Source: Oscillatoriales cyanobacterium (GTDB lineage: Bacteria; Cyanobacteriota; Cyanobacteriia; Cyanobacteriales; Microcoleaceae). From it: a stretch of DNA of 64,000 nucleotides. Positions 52,477 to 61,600 of this stretch are shown here, one piece after another. The translations under genes and the position numbers were made by a program. Position 1 is the stretch's first letter. Each line of letters begins with the position of its first letter. The stretch is from positions 1-64,000 of the forward strand of contig RDXX01000027.1 in the NCBI GenBank assembly GCA_004292955.1, read 5' to 3'. The notes beneath the pieces are model-generated. The model was not told the DNA's origin and did no database searches. It saw nothing but the letters and a program-made list of their open reading frames with translations.

Positions 52477-55400
52477 ATGCTTATGAGTATTAAGATTAAC
52501 TACCAATTAATAGAAAAAATCAACCAAGGTTTGAATACAGTAGTTTATCGGGCTCAGAGGAAGCAAGATCGACAAGCTGTAATCATCAAAATTTTGAGAG
52601 CAGAATATCCTAATCTCGAAGAGATTATGCAATTGAGACATGAATACGAACTCTCTAGAAATCTCAATTTAGAAGGTATTGTCAAGCCCTACGGATTAGA
52701 AAATCATCGCAATGGTCTGGCATTGATATTAGAAGATTCAAAAGGAGAAGCACTCAAAAACTTTTTGAGCATTCACAAGCTTAAACTAAAAGATTTTTTA
52801 TCAATCGCTATTCAGTTAGCAGATACTCTGGGTAAACTGCATGACAACCAAATTATTCATAAAGATATTAAACCAACAAATATCATCATCCATCCTGCCA
52901 CCCTCCAAGTAAAAATTACTGACTTTAGTATTGCTACGCGATTGTCTAGATCGACCCAAACACTCAGCCATCCCAATTTACTAGAAGGCACAATTGCCTA
53001 TATGTCACCAGAGCAAACTGGGCGGATGAATCGCTCAATTGACTACCGCACAGACTTCTACTCTTTAGGTATCACATTCTATGAAATGATGTGCGGTGAA
53101 GTGCCATTTAAAGCTACAGATCCAATGGAATTAGTTCACTGCCATATCGCTAAACAGCCTGTATCGCCCTGGAAGATTATATGTGCAAAAGAGCAAAATA
53201 GGCAAGTAGAAATTAGCAGCAATCACTCCAAATCTCAAATTCAAAATGGCGAGATTCTCAAAGCAATTTCTGACATTGTGATGAAATTAATAGCCAAGAC
53301 TGCTGAAGATAGATATCAAAGTGGTTATGGCCTCAAGGCCGATCTAGAACAATGTCTAAATCAATTGCAGCAAAGTGGAAAAAATTGTAACTTTATTCCG
53401 GGCAAGTGTGATAAATCAGGTCATTTTCTGATCCCCCAAAAACTGTACGGACGAGAAACGCAAGTAGCCAATCTAATGGATGCTTTTGATAGAGTTAGTG
53501 CTGGAACAGCCGAGATGATGCTAGTTTCCGGTTACTCAGGAATAGGTAAATCATGCTTAGTTTATGAAATCCACAAACCCATTGTCAGAGCAAGGGGTTA
53601 TTTTATCGCTGGTAAGTTCGATCAATTTAAACGCAATATTCCCTATGGAGCCTTGATTCAAGCTTTTGAAGAACTAATTCGACAATTGTTAACAGAAAGT
53701 TCTGAAAAAATAAATTTTTGGAAACAGGAGATTTTAAATAATTTAGGTCAAAATACTAGAGTCATAATTGACGTTATTCCCGAATTACAATTAATTGTTG
53801 GCGAGCAACCCGAAGTTACTCAACTAGGGGCAAGCGAATCACAAAACCGTTTCAATCATGTTTTTCAACAATTCATTCATATTTTTACCCAAAAAGCACA
53901 TCCCCTAGTATTATTTTTAGATGATTTGCAGTGGGCAGATTCTGCTTCTTTGAAATTGATTCATGTGCTGCTAACTGACCGAGATAGCAAATATTTATTC
54001 GTGATTGGAGCATATCGAAATAACGAAGTCAGCCCAGCTCATCCGTTAATGCAGACCTTAGATAGTATTTATTCATCTGGATCGATCGTCAATAATATCA
54101 TCCTTCAACCGTTGACATTTAATACCGTCAGTCAATTAGTTGCTGATACTTTGGGTGAAAGCTTCTTATCAGCAGCATCTCCTCTGACTTGCTTGTTCGA
54201 TCAACAAGAACAACTTGAGGAAGAAAGTTTACTTGTAGGAAACGATGGATATGAAACACAAAGATGGCAATTACTAGCTGAGCTAGTTTTCAATAAAACT
54301 CAAGGAAATCCCTTTTTCTTAACTCAGCTACTCACTACCCTTTACGCAGAAAAGCTGTTGACATTCGACTTCAGCATTGGCAGATGGCAGTGGGACATGG
54401 GACAGATTCAAACTGTAGGAATCGCCGATTATAATGTCGTCGAACTCATCGCCAGAAACATTGAAAAACTACCTTCAGATACCCAGAAAGTTTTAAAGTT
54501 AGCAGCTTGTATTGGGAATCGATTTGATTTGGATGTTTTGGCAATAGTCAATGAAAAATCTATATCAGAAACGGCATCTGCTTTATGGGAGGGGCTTCAG
54601 ACTGGTCTAATTTTGCCTTTGGGAGAAAGTGCTTGCAAAATACCGTTACTGTGCCAGAGTAATGAGTCCTTGGTAGTAGCCAATACTCAAGGAACCCAAT
54701 TAGAAATTAATAATTACAAAGTTTCCTACAGATTTTTGCATGACCGAGTGCAGCAAGCAGCATATTCTCTGATTCCTACTGAGCAGCAAAAAGCTACGCA
54801 CCTGAAAATTGGTCAACTCTTGTTACAGAATATGAATCCAGACATCCTAGAAGACAATATCTTTGATATTGTTAACCAGCTAAATGTCGGAGTGGAATTC
54901 CTTACCGAGCAAGAAGAAAAATATAACCTGGCTCACTTAAATTTAATAGCTGGTCGGAAAGCCAAAGCAGCGTCAGCTTATGAAGCTGCTGTCACACAAC
55001 TAAGAGTAGGGTTAAAACTCTTAGCAGAAAACAGTTGGCAGACCAACTACAATCTGACACTATCACTCTATGTAGAAGCCGTAGAAGCGGAATATCTTAA
55101 TACCAATTACGAAAGGTCAGCAACCCTGGCTGAAGTTGTTTTGCAAAAAGCAAACACTCTGCTCGAAAGAGTGAAGGTATACGAGCTCCAAATCCAGTTT
55201 TATATGGCTCAAAATCAGATGTTAAAAGCCATTGATACGGGTCTGCAAGTATTGGATATGCTGGGTGTTTCCTTGTCAAATGAAGTGGGCGACGGGGGTT
55301 TTGTTTTTGAGTTACCAAAGCTCAGCGACTTAGAAAATATCCCAGAAATGACAGACCCCTACAAAATAGCAGCTTTAAGGATAATGACATCCCTTGTTTC

Positions 55401-58155
55401 TCCTGCTGTCGCTGCTAATCCCGAAATTTTGCCCCTGCTTATAGTGAGCTTGGTTAAAATCTGCCTGGAACACGGCAACTCCCCTCTTAGTGCTGTTGCG
55501 TATGTCTCTTATAGTGTAATACTGTGTTCGGCAATCGGGGATATAGATGCCGGATATCATGCAGGCAACTTGGCTTTAAAGTTGTTGGATAAATTTAATG
55601 CGAACTCGCTTATATGTAAAGTACATCAAATATTTTATGGTTTGGTTATACATTGGAAAGCGCATGGTAAAGAAGCGTTGTTACCCTTACTCTCTGGGCT
55701 ACAAAGTGGACTGGAAACTGGAGATATAGAATATGCTGGTTATTGTATTACTGTTTATTGCGCGAGCATATTTTTGACGGGGGAGCGATTAGACATTGTA
55801 GATCATAAGCAAAGACAATATCTTGATTTGGCAATCAAGCTAAAACAAGACTATTCAATCTACTACATCAAAATATTCCACCAAATGACGCTAAATCTTG
55901 AAGATAGAAGTGGAGAAAAATGTCAGTTGATTGGCGAAAGTTTTAATGAAACACAAATGCTGCCTGTTTTTATTGAAAGTAACAATCGAACTTTGCTATA
56001 TGTTTCCTATCTTGCCAAAACAATTCTTTCTTATCTATTTAAAGAACCTAAGAATGCTATTGCCAGCGCCAGTTTAGGCGCAGAACACGCAGGTAACGTC
56101 ATGGGTATGGTAGTTTCTGCTCCTCATAACTTCTATTATTCCCTTGCTCTACTCGCTGTTTATCCTCAAGTTTCTCAGGCCGAACAACAACAATATATGA
56201 GCTTGGTAGAAGCTAATCAACAACAAATGCAGAAATGGGCATTCCATGCCCCCTTTAACTTCCAGCATAAGTACGAACTTGTGGAGGCCGAAAAAGCAAG
56301 GATTCAAGGGCAAATTGTAGAATCAATGGACTATTATGACCGAGCTATAACGGGAGCTAAAGAACAAGGATACATTCAGGAAGAAGCACTAGCTTCAGAA
56401 CTAGCGGCAGAGTTTTATTTATCCCTGGGCAGAGACAAGTTTGCTCAAATTTATCTGACACAGGCTTACTATGGATATATTCGTTGGGGAGCCAATGCCA
56501 AAGTTAAAGATTTAGAGTCTAGATATCCTTTGGTATTTTCCGAGATTCTAAAGCGAGAATCCATAGGCCTAGAGATTAATAGGACAACAACATCGGTCGC
56601 AGGAGGAAATTCGGCGGTATTGGATTTGTCTACTGTCAACAAAGCATCTCTAGCCTTGGCTGAGGAAATAGTGCTGGATAAGTTGCTGAATAAGTTACTT
56701 AAAATTGTGATGGAAAATGCCGGAGCTACAAGTAGCTGCCTGATTCTAGAAAAAGATGGAAAGCTTTTGATAGAAGCTACAGGTGTTGTGGATAGTGATG
56801 CGGTTGTATTGTATTCAGACTCACCATTTGAAACAAGTGACAATCTTCCTATTTCTATGATTAATTATGTTCGCATTGCCAAAGAAAATATCGCATTAAA
56901 TGATGCAGCAGTTTCAGGAATATTTATCAACGATCCTTACATCATCAAAACCAAGCCGAAGTCAATCTTGTCTATGCCTCTTATTAATCAAGGCAAACTA
57001 ATTGGAATTATTTATTTAGAAAATAATCTGACAGTAGGTGCCTTTACAACGGAGAGGCTGGAATTGTTGAAGATACTTTCTTCACAGATAGCTATCTCCC
57101 TTAAAAATGCGATGCTCTATGGTAAATTGGAAGCCGCAACTCAAAAATTGAAAACAGCCAACGAGCAATTAGACGATTACAACCAAAGGCTGGAACAGAA
57201 AGTCGAAGCAAGGACGCTGGAGTTACAAGAAAAAAATAGACTTTTGAGAGAACAAGCAGTTGAGCTTGAACTTGCTTTACAGGAATTGCAAGCGACACAG
57301 ACTCAACTAATTCAGACTGAAAAAATGTCAAGTCTGGGGCAATTGGTTGGTGGTATAGCTCACGAAATTAATAACCCGATTAACTTTATCTATGGCAATC
57401 TTACCCACTCTAGTGACTATGTCGATCACTTGCTGGGGTTGCTGAATCTTTACCAGCAGCAATTGCCTAATGCAACTCCTGAGATTCAAAACTATGCAGA
57501 AGATATTGATATCGAATTCATAATTTCAGATTTTCCTAGATTGATTGATTCGATGCAGGTAGGGGCAGAGCGCATTCGCCAGATTGTCTTGTCGCTACGG
57601 AATTTCTCGCGCTTGGATGAGGCTCAAATGAAACCAGTAGATATCCATGAAGGGATCGATAGCACTCTGCTGCTGTTACAAAATCAGCTACAAGCCAGCA
57701 CCTCAAAATTAGGTATTGAAATTGTTAAAGAGTATGGAAAATTGCCTAGGGTAGAGTGTTACCCCGGCTTTTTGAACCAAGTATTTATGAATATACTCAA
57801 CAATGCGATTGATGCGATTGAAGAGTCATTTGCGGTTTGTCCCACAGTAGCTGCACAGAAAAAAGAATTTGTGACGCATAATAAAGGAAAAATTTGCATT
57901 CGCACCAGAGTCGTAAACCGTAATAAAGTGGAGATATCTATTGCGGACAATGGAGCGGGGATGACTGAGGAAGTATGTCGAAAAATTTTCGATCCTTTCT
58001 TTACTACGAAACCTGTGGGATCGGGTACTGGTTTGGGGTTAGCTATTAGCTATCAAATTGTGGTGGAAAAACATCAGGGGAGCTTAACTTGTATTTCAGC
58101 ACGAGGTAAGGGAGCGGATTTCGTGATTGAGATTCCTATTCAGCAGAAAATTTAA
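52477..58155 (+). CDS. Trifunctional Ser/Thr kinase - AAA ATPase - GAF - histidine kinase
   Basis: 1892 residues. Order: Hanks-type kinase (about 8-300; IIKIL Lys, catalytic loop [16 protein letters not shown] in place of [23 protein letters not shown]), AAA/STAND ATPase (about 320-700; Walker [13 protein letters not shown], Walker [13 protein letters not shown]), a long TPR-like helical region (about 780-1340), GAF (about 1390-1545), coiled coil, HisKA with [20 protein letters not shown] (His ~1629) and HATPase_c ([29 protein letters not shown]). Multi-domain kinases of this plan are common in filamentous cyanobacteria (some affect heterocyst or stress responses). The NRPS gene starts 450 bp downstream on the same strand. 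Start at 52477 or six nt later (MSIKINYQ). Confidence 0.93.
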   Translation: MLMSIKINYQLIEKINQGLNTVVYRAQRKQDRQAVIIKILRAEYPNLEEIMQLRHEYELSRNLNLEGIVKPYGLENHRNGLALILEDSKGEALKNFLSIHKLKLKDFLSIAIQLADTLGKLHDNQIIHKDIKPTNIIIHPATLQVKITDFSIATRLSRSTQTLSHPNLLEGTIAYMSPEQTGRMNRSIDYRTDFYSLGITFYEMMCGEVPFKATDPMELVHCHIAKQPVSPWKIICAKEQNRQVEISSNHSKSQIQNGEILKAISDIVMKLIAKTAEDRYQSGYGLKADLEQCLNQLQQSGKNCNFIPGKCDKSGHFLIPQKLYGRETQVANLMDAFDRVSAGTAEMMLVSGYSGIGKSCLVYEIHKPIVRARGYFIAGKFDQFKRNIPYGALIQAFEELIRQLLTESSEKINFWKQEILNNLGQNTRVIIDVIPELQLIVGEQPEVTQLGASESQNRFNHVFQQFIHIFTQKAHPLVLFLDDLQWADSASLKLIHVLLTDRDSKYLFVIGAYRNNEVSPAHPLMQTLDSIYSSGSIVNNIILQPLTFNTVSQLVADTLGESFLSAASPLTCLFDQQEQLEEESLLVGNDGYETQRWQLLAELVFNKTQGNPFFLTQLLTTLYAEKLLTFDFSIGRWQWDMGQIQTVGIADYNVVELIARNIEKLPSDTQKVLKLAACIGNRFDLDVLAIVNEKSISETASALWEGLQTGLILPLGESACKIPLLCQSNESLVVANTQGTQLEINNYKVSYRFLHDRVQQAAYSLIPTEQQKATHLKIGQLLLQNMNPDILEDNIFDIVNQLNVGVEFLTEQEEKYNLAHLNLIAGRKAKAASAYEAAVTQLRVGLKLLAENSWQTNYNLTLSLYVEAVEAEYLNTNYERSATLAEVVLQKANTLLERVKVYELQIQFYMAQNQMLKAIDTGLQVLDMLGVSLSNEVGDGGFVFELPKLSDLENIPEMTDPYKIAALRIMTSLVSPAVAANPEILPLLIVSLVKICLEHGNSPLSAVAYVSYSVILCSAIGDIDAGYHAGNLALKLLDKFNANSLICKVHQIFYGLVIHWKAHGKEALLPLLSGLQSGLETGDIEYAGYCITVYCASIFLTGERLDIVDHKQRQYLDLAIKLKQDYSIYYIKIFHQMTLNLEDRSGEKCQLIGESFNETQMLPVFIESNNRTLLYVSYLAKTILSYLFKEPKNAIASASLGAEHAGNVMGMVVSAPHNFYYSLALLAVYPQVSQAEQQQYMSLVEANQQQMQKWAFHAPFNFQHKYELVEAEKARIQGQIVESMDYYDRAITGAKEQGYIQEEALASELAAEFYLSLGRDKFAQIYLTQAYYGYIRWGANAKVKDLESRYPLVFSEILKRESIGLEINRTTTSVAGGNSAVLDLSTVNKASLALAEEIVLDKLLNKLLKIVMENAGATSSCLILEKDGKLLIEATGVVDSDAVVLYSDSPFETSDNLPISMINYVRIAKENIALNDAAVSGIFINDPYIIKTKPKSILSMPLINQGKLIGIIYLENNLTVGAFTTERLELLKILSSQIAISLKNAMLYGKLEAATQKLKTANEQLDDYNQRLEQKVEARTLELQEKNRLLREQAVELELALQELQATQTQLIQTEKMSSLGQLVGGIAHEINNPINFIYGNLTHSSDYVDHLLGLLNLYQQQLPNATPEIQNYAEDIDIEFIISDFPRLIDSMQVGAERIRQIVLSLRNFSRLDEAQMKPVDIHEGIDSTLLLLQNQLQASTSKLGIEIVKEYGKLPRVECYPGFLNQVFMNILNNAIDAIEESFAVCPTVAAQKKEFVTHNKGKICIRTRVVNRNKVEISIADNGAGMTEEVCRKIFDPFFTTKPVGSGTGLGLAISYQIVVEKHQGSLTCISARGKGADFVIEIPIQQKI

Positions 58156-58298
58156 TAAGGAGAAGGTAGCAGGTATAATTTTTCTGAAAATTTGATAGTT
58201 AAAAATTATTCTATATTTTCGTCTTTCGATTATTGGCAATACCCTTTTTCAAGGGTTTTGCTACATCAGTCATGGACGCAAGTTTCACATTAAAGAAA

Positions 58299-58362
58299 GG
58301 TACGTTGTTGCGCTTGAGCGCTCTCATGTATCAACTAGAGCGCTCAAGCGCAACAACGTACC
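58299..58362. repeat. 26-bp-stem hairpin upstream of the NRPS
   Basis: GGTACGTTGTTGCGCTTGAG... and its exact complement around a 12-nt loop (CATGTATCAACT). It shares GGTACGTTGTTG with the tandem repeats at 29511-29741 and with MITE family A. It lies between the giant kinase and the NRPS and may end the kinase transcript. The rest of 58363-58600 has no gene. Confidence 0.8.
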
Positions 58363-58608
58363 TAATTTTCGGACATTAGCGCTAAGTGAACCTTATAGAA
58401 ATATAATAGGTGAGTTTAGGAATAGCAACTAAAATATAACGATGCCAGTGACTAGGTTTATGGGCTTGTATAAAGGGGTTTAACCCCTTATGTATGACGG
58501 CATTTTTGTTAATAATTTAAGCCTTTTGGCTGGATCAGCTTAACTCAGCAATAGTTACGAAAACAAAGAAAAAAAAACTCTGTATACCTCGATATAAGGA
58601 AAAATAAA

Positions 58609-61600
58609 ATGTTAGATAATTTCCCGGATAGGTGCATTCACGAACTATTTGAGTTCCAAGTAGAGCGATCGCCTGATGCCATTGCCGTAATTTTTGAAGG
58701 GAAGCAGCTAACTTATCAGGACTTAAACTCTCAAGCTAACCAGTTGGCACATTATCTGAAGACTGTGGGTGTTGGGCCAGAGGTATTGGTGGCAGCCTGT
58801 GTGGAGCGATCGCTGGAGATGGTTGTAGGTCTATTAGGTATTCTGAAAGCAGGGGGAGCTTATGTACCGCTAGATCCGCATTATCCGGCAAATAGACTGG
58901 CATTTATGTTGGAACATTCTCAAACGCCAGTGTTGCTTACACAACAGCATTTAGTCGAGTCTCTTCCCTCGCATCAAGCGCGTGTCATCTGTTTGGATGG
59001 GAATTTAGAAACTGTCGATCGCTCCAGAGAGGAAAATCCAGACAGTGGGGTGACATCGGATAATTTAGCTTATGTGATTTACACATCCGGCTCAACTGGT
59101 CAACCGAAGGGAGTAGCGATCGAGCATCGGGGTGCTGTCAACACTCTACTCGATATCAACCAACGCTTTGAAGTGGGAGCGGGCGATCGGGTCTTAGCTC
59201 TATCTTCCCTGAGCTTTGACCTATCGGTATATGATATTTTCGGCTTGCTGGCAGCAGGAGGAACTGTTGTAATCCCTCAAGTATCAGCAACGCCAGATCC
59301 CGCTCACTGGGTCGATTTGATAGTGCAAGCACAAGTCACTATCTGGAACTCTGCACCGGCATTGATGCAGATGCTGGTAGATTATGCCGCTGTTCATAGC
59401 AAAGATTTATCTTCGTCTCTGCGATTAGTCCTTCTCAGCGGCGATTGGATACCTTTGACTTTGCCAGATCAAATCAAAAATTTAGTTTCTAGGTGGGTGT
59501 CGGAAAGTTTAGATTTAGATATTGAACCTCAGTTGAGTAGGGCGGGCGTCCAGCCCGGCCAGTGCCTTGATTCAAGCTCTCAGCTAGACGAATCTTTAAT
59601 CCCTGCTGTCATCGGCTTAGGAGGTGCAACGGAGGCTTCTATCTGGTCGATTTTATATCCCATCGAAACAATAGACCCCACCTGGAAAAGTATCCCTTAC
59701 GGTGGGTCAATGACCAACCAGCATTTTTATGTGCTCGACGAAGCGATGGAACCATGTCAAGAGGGAGTAGTCGGAGAGCTTTATATTGGGGGAATTGGTC
59801 TAGCCCGATGCTATTGGCGAGATGAGGAAAAGACTAGCAAACGCTTCATCACTCATCCCCATACAGGCGATCGGCTTTACTGTACGGGCGATTTGGGTAG
59901 CTATCTGCCGGATGGCAACATCGAGTTTATAGGCCGCATCGACCACCAAGTGAAAATTCGCGGTTTCCGCATTGAACTAGGCGAGATTGAAGCGGTGCTG
60001 GGACAACACCCCGACGTGCAGGTAGCAGTGGTAGCAGCACAAGAAGATGTCCCCGGACAGAAGCGCTCGATCGCCGCTTATGTTGTTTCCAAGGTCACCG
60101 CAGAACGAATACCCTTTAAAAGCGAGTGTTTAGCAGAATTTGATGGCGATCGCTCAGTTAAGTTAGAAACAGAAGACATATCGATCAGTGGGATTGGCGC
60201 GATCGGAGTGCCAGATAATTGGTCAAAAGGTAAACGCCTGCACTTGCGCCTCGTGCTACCGGGAGATACCGAAGAGCGATGTTTTGAGGGAACTGTCGCT
60301 TGGTGTCAAGGAAATCAGGCAGGAATTGAGTTATCTCTCACAGCGAGTGAAAAAGCTGTGATTCAGCAGAGTATGGACTACCTCCTAGAAACTCAAGGCT
60401 TCTTAAAATTTTTGCAACGCACGACAGCGGGCAAGTTGCGTAACTTCCTGAAAGATAAGTTGCCAGACTATATGGTGCCTTCCAGCTTTGTGTTCCTGAA
60501 AACCATGCCGCTCACGCCCAACGGCAAAATAGACCGTCAGAAGCTACTAGCGCCTGCCATTAAAATTCCCGAACTAGGACAAGATTATGTGGCACCTCAA
60601 ACTCCTGTGGAAGATGTGGTGGCAGGAATCTGGGCCGAAGTTCTGGGACTAGAGCGAGTGGGTATTCGCGACAATTTCTTAGAATTGGGAGGTCACTCTC
60701 TGGTAGTCACGCAGATTGCAACTCGAATCCGAGACACTTTCCAGGTAGAGTTACCTTTGCGTACCTTGTTTGAGTCTGCCACAGTCGCCGATCTGGCTCG
60801 CAATCTGGAAATCGCCAGTCAAAAATCTCCAACACCCCAGCCTTCCTCGATTCAACCGATTTCGCGGCATCGGGACTTACCTCTATCCTTCAGCCAGCAA
60901 CAACTGTGGTTTTTATGTCAACTGGCTCCCGATCTACCTTTTTATAACGAACCGATTACCATTCGCCTACCTGGTTCCGTCAACATTGCTGCTCTGGAGC
61001 GCAGCATCAACGAAATCATCAAGCGTCACGAAATTTTGCGAACGACCTTTGCTGTCGTGGATGGGCAGCCAGTGATGGTGATTCAAGATGCCTTTAATTT
61101 CATCCTGCCAGTGGTGAATATTGGGGAATTGCCAGAGGCAGAACGGGAGTCTGAAGCATTGCGGCTGGGAACTTTGGAAGCGCAGCAGCCTTTTGACCTT
61201 ACCCAAGGGCCACTGCTGCGGGGTACTCTCATGCGGTTGGGCGAGGCTGATTACAGGTTGTTCCTGACCATACACCACATCGCGATCGATGGTGTTTCTT
61301 TGTACAGCTTGTTTATGAAGGAACTGGCGACACTCTACAGCGCCTTTTCTTTGGGCGGGCGATCGCCCCTGCCAGAACTGCCGGTTCAGTTTGCGGACTT
61401 TGCCTATTGGCAACGGCAATGGCTACAGCCAGAGGTGCTGGAAAACCAACTGAGATACTGGAAACAGCAACTAGCGAATCTGTCAACGCTGCAACTGCCC
61501 ACAGATCGATCGCGATCGCCAATCCAAACTTTTCGGGGTGCAAGGCAATGTCTAGCGCTACCTCAAACTTTGAGCGAGGCGATCGCGAAATTGAGTCAGA

